A stretch of 64,000 bases of DNA from Paenalcaligenes sp052103955 (GCA_052103955.1 JBQELO010000005.1:124001-188000); one strand, 5' to 3'. Positions 40,514 to 49,710 are shown, counted from the stretch's first letter. A program made the numbers and translations. Notes: generated by a model not told the origin, from the letters alone.

Positions 40514-42294
40514 GACTGTACCCCGTGTAATGTTTGGTCTTGCACACTCCATTGCTGCTGCAATCGTGCAGCCACTGCCGGATCATGTGTAGCAATAATC
40601 AATGCTTTATCAGCACAGAACGCCAAAATGGCGTCTAGCACTCGATCACGTGTGTGAGCATCTACGTGTGCGGTAGGTTCATCCATCAGCACCAAATCTG
40701 CCTCACACAAAAATAGTCTAGCCAACGCAATACGTTGTAGCTGCCCGCCCGATAGGCCGTAGCCACGAGTACCTAGCAAGGTTTGCAAACCGGCATGCTG
40801 GGTACGCAGCACGTGATCCATATCCACATTCGCCAAGGCTTGCCACATTTGTGCTTCAGTGGCGTCAGGAGCAGCAAGCCTTAATACTTGCTCTACTGTT
40901 TCACCCGATAAGAAGGGGTGAGCACTTAATAAACACACACCAGGTAAAAAACCATGCTCCGTATCAGCACTGGATGCACCAGCCGTATATAAACGCACTT
41001 CTCCGCTATGACGGGCACGTAAACCCAGCACGCTTTCTAACAAGGTGGTTTTACCGCTACCGCTACTGCCCTGCAGTGCGATGGACTCGCCTTTATTCAC
41101 TGTAAACGAGACGGGTTTGAGCAATACGGTATCCGTGCCTGGTGCCACCAAACTAAAACCTTCCACCTGCAAAATAGGCGTAACACCGTTGGAGTCCGTC
41201 ATAGGCAGCCGCACACTTACGCCTTCCCATTTTGCAATAGGTGGCTCTTCGGTGGTGTGATCCGCTGCTTTTTTATTCGGCACCGCCGGCAAGGTTTTGA
41301 AAATAGCTTCTAACGACGTGATGGCCGATTTTGCTTGGGCGCGGTCATGATAGCTAGCTGCCATCTGACGTAAAGGCTGGTAGACCTCGGGCGCTAAAAA
41401 CAAACAGAAAAGCCCTTGCTGCAAGGTCATACCGCTGAAGTTATCGCCCAGCATACCCAAGTAACTTAAGCCTATATAGACCGCCACACCTGCCACGCCC
41501 AGCGCAGCAAACAGTTCCAGCACTGCCGAGGACAAAAACGCAATGCGCAGCACCTTCATGGTGGTTTTACCCAAGTCTTGGCTAGCTTGCTGTACAGCGG
41601 CTACTTCTTCTTTAGCCCTGCCAAACAACACCAAGGTGAACACACCTTTAACGCGGTCACCAAACACACCGGATAAGCGTTGCAACGCTTGGTGGTATTT
41701 CTGGTTGGCGGCTTCTGCCCCCCACCCTACTAACGCCATAAAAACCGGAATAAGCGGTGCCGTCAGCAACAACAGCAACCCCACGACTATATCTACGCCC
41801 ATCGCCACCACAGCCAGCAGCACCGGCAGAAACACCGCGGCTACCGCTGCCGACATATAGCGCTGCAAATAGCCCTCTAAGGCTTCGACGTGATCAATGA
41901 GTGCGGTGGTAAGTTCACCAGAAGGGTGTAGGCGTGACCAAGCAGGCCCTTTGTCTAACAACTGTTGCATCAAGGTGGCGCGTAACCAGTGTTTGATGTG
42001 TTCTGTACCCGAGTTAGCAGCTCGCTCACCCGACCACACCAACAAAGCACGCACCAGCAGTATGCCCGCCACAATGCTAATCGCTGGCCATAGCTGCTGT
42101 AGTGCGGCATGACCAATTACTGCGCGGTCTAAAATATCTGCCAGCCACCAGGCCTGAAACAAAAATAGCACCCCTGCTAACAAAGGTGCACATAATGCCC
42201 AGAGCATACGTCTGGGAGCTAGGCGCCAAGATTGCGCTAGCCACCCCCCGCCACGTTTGTTGCGGGGGGAAGAAACAGCCAATGGTTTAGTCAC
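40510..42294 (-). CDS. cydD: Cytochrome bd biogenesis ABC transporter subunit CydD
   Basis: Partner of CydC. 594 residues, starting with GTG at 42294, 2 bases after the cydX stop; no better start is visible. The membrane domain covers about residues 25-330. The ATPase domain has Walker A GSSGSGKTTLLE, a canonical LSGGQLQRIALAR signature and DLVLMDEPTAHVD. The regular signature here contrasts with the altered one in CydC, so the two composite ATP sites should be unequal. The N-terminus is basic and Gly-rich (RNKRGGGW). Confidence 0.93.
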   Translation of the reverse strand: MTKPLAVSSPRNKRGGGWLAQSWRLAPRRMLWALCAPLLAGVLFLFQAWWLADILDRAVIGHAALQQLWPAISIVAGILLVRALLVWSGERAANSGTEHIKHWLRATLMQQLLDKGPAWSRLHPSGELTTALIDHVEALEGYLQRYMSAAVAAVFLPVLLAVVAMGVDIVVGLLLLLTAPLIPVFMALVGWGAEAANQKYHQALQRLSGVFGDRVKGVFTLVLFGRAKEEVAAVQQASQDLGKTTMKVLRIAFLSSAVLELFAALGVAGVAVYIGLSYLGMLGDNFSGMTLQQGLFCLFLAPEVYQPLRQMAASYHDRAQAKSAITSLEAIFKTLPAVPNKKAADHTTEEPPIAKWEGVSVRLPMTDSNGVTPILQVEGFSLVAPGTDTVLLKPVSFTVNKGESIALQGSSGSGKTTLLESVLGLRARHSGEVRLYTAGASSADTEHGFLPGVCLLSAHPFLSGETVEQVLRLAAPDATEAQMWQALANVDMDHVLRTQHAGLQTLLGTRGYGLSGGQLQRIALARLFLCEADLVLMDEPTAHVDAHTRDRVLDAILAFCADKALIIATHDPAVAARLQQQWSVQDQTLHGVQS

Positions 42295-42296
42295 AG

Positions 42297-42434
42297 TTAC
42301 TCATTAGACAGCGTTGACGTATCGTTCTGTTGTCGTTGCTGTGAATTCACTACCCTTAATTCAAACCACATGGCATTCAGGATAGAGAACGCACAAGCTA
42401 GACTCAAACCCAATATCCAAGAAAAGTACCACAT
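42297..42434 (-). CDS. cydX: Cytochrome bd small subunit CydX
   Basis: A 45-residue single-span protein that stabilises the haems of cytochrome bd. It begins MWYFSWILGLSLACAFSILN followed by AMWFE, the unmistakable CydX pattern (WYFxWILG, then a transmembrane helix, then N-A-M-W-E). The C-terminal tail (RVVNSQQRQQNDTSTLSNE) is longer and more polar than in the 37-residue E. coli protein. The start is 17 bases after the cydB stop and the stop is 2 bases before the cydD GTG, so it sits in the standard cydB-cydX-cydD order. Confidence 0.92.
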   Translation of the reverse strand: MWYFSWILGLSLACAFSILNAMWFELRVVNSQQRQQNDTSTLSNE

Positions 42435-42451
42435 AATACAGCCCTCGCAAA

Positions 42452-43606
42452 TCAATAGGAATGGGGAGCGTTGTGCACGCTATCTGTTGTTACCTTGCCG
42501 CGCATCACGCTGTACACCCAACTGGTGTAAGCAATGATCATTGGTAAGAAAATGCAAGTGACCAACAGCATTACCCATAATGTCAGATGACTGGCCGATG
42601 CATCGTAGATAGTCAGCCCTGCATCGGGCTGCGATGACGATGGCAACAGGAAGGGAAACAACGCAAAGCCAAAGGTCAACACTACAGCAATTACCGATAC
42701 CGACGAGCAGAACACCGCGAACAATGAACCACGCGCCACCAGCACTATCGCAACCACGGCGGCCAAGACGGCAATCATGGGGGCTAACCACATCCAGCTA
42801 TAGAGGCTAAAGTTCAGCATCCACCCGCCAGCCTGCGTCACTTCTACTGTTTTGCTCAATGGGTTAGAGAAGGCACCAGGCTCGATGGCGGACGTAATCA
42901 CTTGCCCTTCCAAACCTGTAGCCACCCATACACCAGCAGCAATAAAGAGCAACAACATTAACAAACCGGTGATTCTGGCACTGCGCACAGCACGTTGTGC
43001 AATCACGCCCTCTGTTTTCCAAGACAACACCACAGCACCTTGGAAGGCCAGCAGCAAAATACTCACCACGCCAGTTAGCAGAGCAAACGGTGTGAACAAA
43101 CCAAAGAAGCTGCCGGTGTACAGTGGACGCAAGGTTTCTGGATCAAAACCAAATGGCACGCCTAACAGTACGTTACCAATGGCCACACCAAACACCAGCG
43201 CAGACACAACGCCACTTAAGAACCAAATTGCATCCCAGCGATTACGCCACTGTTGTGACTCCATTTTGCTGCGGTATTTAATCGCTACCGGACGCACAAT
43301 CAGCGCCACAAGTAGCAGCAGCATTGCCAAATAAAAGCCCGAGAAAGCCATCGCATACAACACTGGCCACGCAGCAAAAATAGCACCGCCGCCCAAGATC
43401 AACCACACTTGGTTACCCTCCCAAACAGGGCCAATCACGTTGTACAACACGCGCTTTTCATCGTCGTTTTTAGCCACGATTGGCAGCAGCATCGCCACGC
43501 CTATATCAGCACCATCCATCACCGCGAACAGTGCCAGCAATACGCCTAGCAACAACCACCAAATAATGCGCAGCGTATCGTAATCAAGCAAAATAAATGA
43601 ATCCAT
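42452..43606 (-). CDS. cydB: Cytochrome bd ubiquinol oxidase subunit II
   Basis: 384 residues, eight to nine transmembrane helices; stabilises the CydA haem core. Typical segments are LRIIWWLLLGVLLALFAVMDGADIGVAML at the start, VIGPVWEGNQVWLILGGGAIFAAWP, and near the end HLTLWVMLLVTCIFLPMIIAYTSWVYSVMRGKV. The length is the E. coli size. It follows cydA by 14 bases. Confidence 0.96.
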   Translation of the reverse strand: MDSFILLDYDTLRIIWWLLLGVLLALFAVMDGADIGVAMLLPIVAKNDDEKRVLYNVIGPVWEGNQVWLILGGGAIFAAWPVLYAMAFSGFYLAMLLLLVALIVRPVAIKYRSKMESQQWRNRWDAIWFLSGVVSALVFGVAIGNVLLGVPFGFDPETLRPLYTGSFFGLFTPFALLTGVVSILLLAFQGAVVLSWKTEGVIAQRAVRSARITGLLMLLLFIAAGVWVATGLEGQVITSAIEPGAFSNPLSKTVEVTQAGGWMLNFSLYSWMWLAPMIAVLAAVVAIVLVARGSLFAVFCSSVSVIAVVLTFGFALFPFLLPSSSQPDAGLTIYDASASHLTLWVMLLVTCIFLPMIIAYTSWVYSVMRGKVTTDSVHNAPHSY

Positions 43607-43620
43607 GGTATTTCCCCTTA

Positions 43621-45195
43621 TTACTCTGCGCCTAACACACTATGGGTGGGTGTAAGCGATACATTGGGCTCAGGGCTCTGCTCATCAGGTCCCTTACGGA
43701 TGGAATGCAGCATGACCTTAATTCCAATCACGGCCAACGTGGTATAGAGGCCCATAAACACAGCCATACTGATCACCAAATCGGTCACACTTAAGCCCGA
43801 AGCAGCGTAGTAAGTCGGCAGTACGCCTTCAATAATCCATGGCTGACGACCGAACTCGGCCACAAACCAACCACACTCAATCGCAATCCATGGCAGCGGA
43901 ATAGTCCACAACGCCACTTTAAGGAAGCGCTTGCTATGGGTGATACGGTCTTTGGAAGCCAAGAAGAAAGCCACAGCAAAGAAAGCAATAAAGTAGAAGC
44001 CCAGTGCCACCATGACCCTAAACGTCCAGAACAATGGCGCTACTTGAGGAACGGTATCCCATGCGGCTTGTGCAATTTGTTCATCCGTCACGTCGCTCAT
44101 ATCGCTAACATGACGTTTGAGCAGCAAGGCGTAGCCCAGATCTTGCCAATGTGCGTCAAACACGGCACGAGCTTCAGTGTCAGTTTTGTCTGCACGTACT
44201 TTCTGCAACGCATCGTAGGCCAACAAACCATTACGAATACGCACTTGTGCATGCTCTACCAAGTCATTGATACCCGCCATCTCTGTACTCAACGAGCGCG
44301 TGCCGATAATACCCATTGCCCATGGGATATCCAGCTCAATCACGTTTTCGCGTTTTTCTTGGTCAGGAATCGCAAACAACTTAAAGCTTGCAGGTGCCGG
44401 TTCGGTTTCCCACATTGCTTCCATCGCGGCTACTTTCATCTGCTGATGTTCGGTAGTCAGGTAACCACTTTCATCACCCAAGACCACAACGGATAGTGAT
44501 GCTGCCAAACCAAAGCTTGCTGCTACAGTTAAGGAGCGACGTGCTATTTCAATATGACGACCACGCAATACGTACCATGCACTTACCCCCACCACAAAAG
44601 CGGCACCCAGCACATAGCCCGAACTAACCGTGTGCACAAACTTAGCTTGCGCTACAGGGTTAAACAGTACATCGGCAAAATTGGTCATCTCCATACGCAT
44701 GGTTTCTGGATTGAAGATGGCACCCACAGGGTTTTGCATCCAACCATTCGCAATCAGAATCCACAACGCCGAGAAGTTTGCACCAAAAGCAACTAGCCAC
44801 GTCACCACTAAGTGGCTCACTTTAGATAGCCTGTCCCAACCAAAGAAGAACAGACCCACAAAAGTGGCTTCCAGAAAAAAGGCCATTAATCCTTCAATGG
44901 CCAACGGTGCACCAAAAATGTCACCTACGTAATGACTGTAGTAGGCCCAGTTCATCCCGAACTGAAACTCCATCACTACCCCGGTCCCTACCCCTAACGC
45001 AAAGTTGATACCAAACAACTTGCCCCAGAACATGGTCATGCGGCGCCAAATGGCGTTGCCCGTCATGACATACACGCTCTCCATAATGGCAAGCAGGAAT
45101 GACAACCCCAGGGTTAAGGGAACAAACAGGAAGTGAAACATTGCGGTAGAGGCAAACTGCCACCTCGACAATGACACCACGTCTAAATCAATCAT
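43621..45195 (-). CDS. cydA: Cytochrome bd ubiquinol oxidase subunit I
   Basis: Quinol-oxidising, oxygen-reducing subunit with haems b558, b595 and d. 524 residues, close to the E. coli length, with an intact long Q-loop (about 230-330), so it is the long-loop type. Haem ligand candidates are His21 (STAMFHFLFVPLT) and His188 (AQAKFVHTVSSGY), and the glutamates of the proton path, Glu101 and Glu109 (IEGLMAFFLEATF), are present. GGAG precedes the start, which lies 8 bases inside the regulator gene, so translation of the two is coupled. Confidence 0.97.
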   Translation of the reverse strand: MIDLDVVSLSRWQFASTAMFHFLFVPLTLGLSFLLAIMESVYVMTGNAIWRRMTMFWGKLFGINFALGVGTGVVMEFQFGMNWAYYSHYVGDIFGAPLAIEGLMAFFLEATFVGLFFFGWDRLSKVSHLVVTWLVAFGANFSALWILIANGWMQNPVGAIFNPETMRMEMTNFADVLFNPVAQAKFVHTVSSGYVLGAAFVVGVSAWYVLRGRHIEIARRSLTVAASFGLAASLSVVVLGDESGYLTTEHQQMKVAAMEAMWETEPAPASFKLFAIPDQEKRENVIELDIPWAMGIIGTRSLSTEMAGINDLVEHAQVRIRNGLLAYDALQKVRADKTDTEARAVFDAHWQDLGYALLLKRHVSDMSDVTDEQIAQAAWDTVPQVAPLFWTFRVMVALGFYFIAFFAVAFFLASKDRITHSKRFLKVALWTIPLPWIAIECGWFVAEFGRQPWIIEGVLPTYYAASGLSVTDLVISMAVFMGLYTTLAVIGIKVMLHSIRKGPDEQSPEPNVSLTPTHSVLGAE

Positions 45196-45757
45196 GTTGA
45201 TCTCCGGATAACTTCACACTTTTTCGGACCTTGCCCACTAGGCCCAACACCTTTTGCACCTTGGAGCCCAGTTTCATCAAGCTCTGCAAGGTCTCTGGCG
45301 GCAAGTCCTGCACCTCATCAAACCAGCCAGTGGCCAGTTCTATCAGCTCTAACATTGCCGCAATTCGTTGATGTTCGTACTCTTCCCGCGCATCTTCCGG
45401 TTGCTCCATCAATATGGAGCGCAATAATGTCAGCGTAGGGTCTATTTCCCGTTTACGCTTTTCTTCTACCAGACGGCGAAAAATTTCCCACACATCTTTA
45501 GGGGACTCAAAATAGTCTCTGCGATCCCCTACTTTGTGGCTGAGCAACACCAGCCGCCAAGACTGCAGCTCATGAAGACTCATGCTCACGTTTGATCGTG
45601 AAATTTTTAGTGTTTCTGCAATTTCCTCTGCATGCAGAGGTTCCGGAGACAAGAACAGCAGTGCATAGATCTGCCCAACGGTGCGGTTAACTCCCCAACG
45701 TCCTCCCATTTCACCAAAGTGCAAAATAAAACGTTCGGCCTGTGGGTCTAAGATCAT
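45188..45757 (-). CDS. GbsR/MarR-type transcriptional regulator of the cyd operon
   Basis: 189 residues from the ATG at 45757, which has AGGAG 6 bases upstream; a TTG at 45760 would add one residue. The N-terminal winged helix resembles GbsR: GEMGGRWGVNRTVGQIYALLFLSPEPLHAEEIAETLKISRSNVSMSLHELQSWRLV (motif described by its key positions G-R-W-G, V-G-Q-I-Y-A-L-L, S-R-S-N-V-S). A helical C-terminal half likely mediates dimerisation. First gene of the cyd operon, overlapping cydA by 8 bases, with a perfect palindrome just upstream. It is therefore probably an autoregulating local repressor of cytochrome bd. The ligand is unknown. Confidence 0.87.
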   Translation of the reverse strand: MILDPQAERFILHFGEMGGRWGVNRTVGQIYALLFLSPEPLHAEEIAETLKISRSNVSMSLHELQSWRLVLLSHKVGDRRDYFESPKDVWEIFRRLVEEKRKREIDPTLTLLRSILMEQPEDAREEYEHQRIAAMLELIELATGWFDEVQDLPPETLQSLMKLGSKVQKVLGLVGKVRKSVKLSGDQHD

Positions 45758-45772
45758 CAACTGCTCCTGAAG

Positions 45773-45790
45773 TTTCAGTAATTACTGAAA
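45773..45790. promoter_or_regulatory. Perfect 18-bp palindrome, probable operator of the cyd operon
   Basis: TTTCAGTAATTACTGAAA is fully self-complementary. It lies 15 bases upstream of the regulator start and about 10-27 bases downstream of the predicted transcription start, a position where a bound dimer would block elongation. Length and symmetry suit a MarR/GbsR-type winged-helix dimer. Confidence 0.75.
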
Positions 45791-45806
45791 TTGCAATAAT
45801 GAACGA

Positions 45807-45835
45807 ATCATAGTCCTATCGCATTCTCTATTCAA
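45807..45835 (-). promoter_or_regulatory. Sigma70-like promoter of the cyd operon
   Basis: On the minus strand: -35 TTGAAT (45835-45830), an exact 17-base spacer and -10 TATGAT (45812-45807). Predicted start near 45800, just before the palindromic operator. Confidence 0.7.
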
Positions 45836-45911
45836 GTCTCAAGCTTTACTCATTACTCTCCGCAAGCGAGCAAAGACCGGCTAAAATACGCGATTAGAGT
45901 AGAGTTTTGCT

Positions 45912-46901
45912 ATGAGAGCCTTCATCACTCCGGATCCAAAACGCGTTATAGCTTCGGCTCAGCGCACATTCGACATTGAGACTCATGCTTTGCAAGAATT
46001 GCGAGGCAGGCTGAACGACAACCTGGTCAAAGCTGTAGGTTTGTTGCTTAACTGCAAAGGCCGTGTGGTAGTCACTGGGATCGGCAAATCGGGACATATT
46101 GCGCGCAAAATCGCTGCAACCTTAGCCTCCACGGGTACGCCTGCGTTCTTCATGCACGCCGCCGAAGCCCTGCATGGCGACTTAGGCATGATCACCGAAG
46201 ACGATCTCGTCATCGCCCTGTCCTATTCAGGCAAAGCGCAAGAGCTCATCACTGTACTGACTGTTACCCGGCGCTTAGGCATTAAGCTCATCGCCATGAC
46301 AGGTAACGACCAGTCTGAACTCGCACAAAGTGCCGACTTGCACTTAGACGTGCATATAGAGCAAGAAGCTTGCCCGCTAAACTTGGCTCCCACCACCAGC
46401 ACTACAGCCTGCTTGGTACTGGGCGATGCCTTAGCGGTTGCATGTTTAGAAGCCCGTGGTTTTAGCGCCGAAGACTTTGCGCGCTCTCACCCTGGCGGAG
46501 CACTGGGCAAACAGTTACTCACCTTTGTTCGCGATGTAATGCGCCAAGGCGAGGCTTTGCCTATAGTTCATACCGACACCCTCGTCACCGATGCATTGGC
46601 TGAAATGTCGGCCAAAGGTATGGGCATGACTATTGTGGTCGACGCTCAGCAGCGTCCGGTAGGCATTTTTACAGATGGTGATTTGCGTAGGCTCATCGCC
46701 AAACAAGGTGATATACGTCAAGCCACGGTTACTGTTGGCATGACTCCCTCACCGCGCCAAATTTCCGCCAATGCGCTGGCCATTGAGGCCGCACGTATGA
46801 TGGATGACAACCGTATTCATCAAGTACTTATTACAGACCAGCAAGGCCAATTATTGGGTGCGTTGCACATGCACGATTTGCTGGCTGCGAAGGTGATATA
46901 A
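45912..46901 (+). CDS. kdsD: Arabinose-5-phosphate isomerase
   Basis: Interconverts ribulose 5-phosphate and arabinose 5-phosphate, the first step to Kdo for LPS. 329 residues: a SIS domain (about 40-190, VVTGIGKSGHIARKIAATLAS and AEALHGDLGMI) followed by two CBS domains (about 210-329, VRDVMRQGEALPIVHTDT and a final GQLLGALHMHDLL). It is the first gene of kdsD-kdsC-lptCAB and is followed after one base by kdsC. Divergent from the cyd regulator. Confidence 0.95.
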   Translation: MRAFITPDPKRVIASAQRTFDIETHALQELRGRLNDNLVKAVGLLLNCKGRVVVTGIGKSGHIARKIAATLASTGTPAFFMHAAEALHGDLGMITEDDLVIALSYSGKAQELITVLTVTRRLGIKLIAMTGNDQSELAQSADLHLDVHIEQEACPLNLAPTTSTTACLVLGDALAVACLEARGFSAEDFARSHPGGALGKQLLTFVRDVMRQGEALPIVHTDTLVTDALAEMSAKGMGMTIVVDAQQRPVGIFTDGDLRRLIAKQGDIRQATVTVGMTPSPRQISANALAIEAARMMDDNRIHQVLITDQQGQLLGALHMHDLLAAKVI

Positions 46902-46902
46902 C

Positions 46903-47511
46903 ATGTCCCAAAACACACCACTCACTGCACCACACCCTGTTGAAGCCTTGATTTTGGCCCGGGTAGATGCGTCTCTACAGCAACGTCTTAAAGCCATACG
47001 TCTCATGGTGTTTGACGTGGATGGTGTATTAACAGATGGCCGACTTTGGTACGGTGAACATGGCGAAGCCTTAAAAGCGTTCCATGCTCTAGACGGTTTA
47101 GGGCTACGCTTACTTAAAGAAAACGGTGTGCACGTCGCATTAGTCACCGGTCGACAAGGTGCCATTGTGGCGCGCCGTGCGGCCGACCTAGGCATTGCCG
47201 AGGTACATCAAGGCATCAGCGACAAGCTGCCTGTCATTCAAGAAATCGCCACCAAAATGGGGCTAAACCTTTCTGAAATAGGCTACATGGGCGATGACAT
47301 CATTGATTTAGTTGCCATGCAGCGCGTAGGTTTTGCCGCTAGTGTGCCAAATGCACCCGCCTATATTTCCCAAGTAGCCCACTGGGTAGCGGCCCAAGAA
47401 GGCGGCTCAGGTGCGGTACGTGAATGCTGTGATCTGATTTTGGCAGCACAAGGCAAATTGGGGGCATGCTTGCAACCCAGAACCTTTAATACTGCTGGCT
47501 CTATTCAGTAA
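46903..47511 (+). CDS. kdsC: 3-deoxy-D-manno-octulosonate 8-phosphate phosphatase
   Basis: HAD-family phosphatase making free Kdo. 202 residues with the nucleophile pair Asp38 and Asp40 in FDVDGVLTDGRLWYG, then LVTGRQGAIVARRAADLGI, and the third motif YMGDDIIDLVAM. The class C0 cap is absent, as expected for tetrameric KdsC. Its N-terminus (about 30 residues before the catalytic strand) is longer than in E. coli. lptC follows after 10 bases. Confidence 0.95.
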   Translation: MSQNTPLTAPHPVEALILARVDASLQQRLKAIRLMVFDVDGVLTDGRLWYGEHGEALKAFHALDGLGLRLLKENGVHVALVTGRQGAIVARRAADLGIAEVHQGISDKLPVIQEIATKMGLNLSEIGYMGDDIIDLVAMQRVGFAASVPNAPAYISQVAHWVAAQEGGSGAVRECCDLILAAQGKLGACLQPRTFNTAGSIQ

Positions 47512-47521
47512 GGCTGAGTTT

Positions 47522-48127
47522 ATGCGCGAAAAACTGCCCTCACTGGTTGCGATAGTGCTGCTGCTTATTTTGGTAGCAGGCACATGGTGGGCGGCCGACT
47601 ACACGCAACGCTCGCTAGAAGTAGATCCGCCCCGACGCTTTACTCACGAGCCAGACTCGTGGGCGCAAAACTTTATCTTGGTGCGTACGGACGAGCAAGG
47701 CCGTGCCTTAAACCGTTTGGAAGGCAAGCACATGCTGCACTACCCAGACGACGACTCCTACGAAATCACCAGCGCACGTGCGGTTAGCAATCAAGCCGAT
47801 TCGCCCATTATCATCGCCACCTCCAAGACCGCTATCATGGATCAAGACGGTAGTCGTATCACACTGATTGGCGACGCTCACGCTCAACGCCTACCCGATG
47901 CTGAACGCAAGTCATTGGATGTACGCAGTGAGGTATTAGTCATTCTGCCTGACGAAGATGTGGTACACACAGAAGAACCCGCCTTGGTGGTGAATGGTAA
48001 CTCCACCATGCGCGGTAAGGGCATGCGCTACAACAACACCACACGCCAACTTGAGGTGTTTTCTGCCTCAGATGTCAAAATATCTGGTCAAGACCGACAA
48101 GAACGTCAGTCTTCCTCCAACCCATGA
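47522..48127 (+). CDS. lptC: LPS export system protein LptC
   Basis: 201-residue bitopic inner-membrane protein that hands LPS from LptBFG to LptA. One N-terminal transmembrane helix (about residues 8-27, VAIVLLLILVAGTWWAADYT) is followed by a periplasmic beta-jellyroll with the repeated short strands typical of the family. The frame ends 4 bases inside lptA, so the two are translationally coupled. Confidence 0.9.
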   Translation: MREKLPSLVAIVLLLILVAGTWWAADYTQRSLEVDPPRRFTHEPDSWAQNFILVRTDEQGRALNRLEGKHMLHYPDDDSYEITSARAVSNQADSPIIIATSKTAIMDQDGSRITLIGDAHAQRLPDAERKSLDVRSEVLVILPDEDVVHTEEPALVVNGNSTMRGKGMRYNNTTRQLEVFSASDVKISGQDRQERQSSSNP

Positions 48128-48771
48128 AGACCCCTATGACTCCTGCACTTTCTACTGTTACGCTACGTCGCTCGCGCCCTCTGCTCTGGTGTGCTGGAAT
48201 CGTACTAGCACTGGGTAATACATTGGCTGTGGCACAAAGCACGCCCCCCGCAGAAGAACCTGACACCCTAATTTTGTCTGACACACTGCATTACGACGAC
48301 ATCAAGCGCGAAAGTATCTTTGTGGGCAACGTCACCATGACCCGTGGCAACCTAACCTTATCGTCAGACCGCTTGGCCATGCGCGAAGATGCCGATGGCT
48401 TTCAATTTGGCACCGCCACAGTAGAACAAGCTGATCGCGTACATTTGCGTCAAGAAAAACCAGAGAAATTCGAAAACATCAAAGCAGAAAGCTTGCGTGC
48501 TGAATACGATGGTAAAGCCAAACAACTGATTTTAATTGGCCAAGCCGTGGTCACCCGCTATGTGTGTGGCCAACCGCAAGATAACATTCGTGGTGAGCGC
48601 ATTGTTTATCACCAAGACACTGACACCTACGAAGCCTTCGGCGGCCCGCAATCGGCAGGCCCTAACCAACGCGTACGTTCCGTTACCCGCCACCGCTCTA
48701 AATCAGATGCTGCGCTGGCCGACTGCACACGTCGCTCGCCCTCTGCCGCTTCGGCCACTGCCAAACCCTAA
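48124..48771 (+). CDS. lptA: LPS transport periplasmic protein LptA
   Basis: Bridges LptC and LptD across the periplasm. 215 residues: a long, basic signal peptide (about 1-38, ending GNTLAVAQS) followed by the OstA-like jellyroll with DTLHYDDIKRESIFVGNVTMTRGN, and ERIVYHQDTDTYEA. The C-terminus is Ala/Lys-rich and probably disordered. It overlaps lptC by 4 bases and precedes lptB by 8. Confidence 0.9.
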   Translation: MKTPMTPALSTVTLRRSRPLLWCAGIVLALGNTLAVAQSTPPAEEPDTLILSDTLHYDDIKRESIFVGNVTMTRGNLTLSSDRLAMREDADGFQFGTATVEQADRVHLRQEKPEKFENIKAESLRAEYDGKAKQLILIGQAVVTRYVCGQPQDNIRGERIVYHQDTDTYEAFGGPQSAGPNQRVRSVTRHRSKSDAALADCTRRSPSAASATAKP

Positions 48772-48779
48772 GATACATC

Positions 48780-49556
48780 ATGGAAACCACCGCTTCTACT
48801 TCCCATCAGCCTAAGGGCCAGCTGGTCGCTACCGGCCTAAGCAAAACCTACGGTAAGCGTACTGTAGTGAAAGATGTGTCCATCACCGTGAATAGCGGTG
48901 AAGTGGTAGGTCTACTTGGGCCTAACGGCGCAGGTAAAACCACCAGTTTCTACATGATTGTAGGCATCGTGGCAGCCGACCGTGGCCGTATAGACATTGA
49001 CGACACGCCCATCGCTAGTCTGCCCATGCATAAGCGCGCTCATTTGGGGTTGTCCTACTTACCTCAGGACGCCTCTGTATTTAGACGCCTGACGGTAGAA
49101 CAAAACATCCGCGCTGTGCTGGAACTGCAAATTGACCGCCAAACCGGCAAACGTTTCAGTGCCAACCAGATCAAAGAACAACTAGAGCGCTTAATTGACG
49201 AGCTGCAAATTGGCCATATACGCACCAATACGGCACTGTCCTTATCGGGGGGTGAACGACGCCGCGTAGAGATTGCCCGCGCTTTGGCCACGCAACCTCG
49301 TTTTATCCTGCTAGATGAACCCTTTGCCGGTGTGGACCCTATTGCAGTGATCGAAATTCAGCGCATTGTGCAGTACTTACGATCTCGACAAATTGGCGTG
49401 CTGATCACTGACCACAACGTACGTGAAACCCTAGGTATCTGTGACCGCGCCTACATTATTAGCGACGGTACCGTGCTCACCAGCGGCCACCCTGACGAAA
49501 TCATTAACAACGAAGCGGTACGCCAAGTCTACTTGGGCCAGCACTTCAAAATGTAG
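48780..49556 (+). CDS. lptB: LPS export ATP-binding protein LptB
   Basis: ATPase of the LptBFG extractor. 258 residues with Walker A GPNGAGKTTSFYMIVG, Q-loop LPQDASVFRRLTVEQNIRA, signature LSGGERRRVEIAR, Walker B FILLDEPFAGVDPIAV and the switch histidine in ITDHNVRETL. About 15 residues precede the usual start, an N-terminal extension. In related genomes rpoN follows lptB; here a 154-base gap leads straight to hpf. Confidence 0.96.
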   Translation: METTASTSHQPKGQLVATGLSKTYGKRTVVKDVSITVNSGEVVGLLGPNGAGKTTSFYMIVGIVAADRGRIDIDDTPIASLPMHKRAHLGLSYLPQDASVFRRLTVEQNIRAVLELQIDRQTGKRFSANQIKEQLERLIDELQIGHIRTNTALSLSGGERRRVEIARALATQPRFILLDEPFAGVDPIAVIEIQRIVQYLRSRQIGVLITDHNVRETLGICDRAYIISDGTVLTSGHPDEIINNEAVRQVYLGQHFKM

Positions 49557-49710
49557 GTACGGGAAAACACGGATTTTTGACCAGAATCATACTCAAGGGC
49601 TTTCATTTCTGTATACTGAAGTCATCAATAACAGATATGGAGTACACGACTTACCTACTGTCCTACGCACACAAACGCTGTGCATTTTGTACCTCACAGG
49701 AGAGCTTTAT

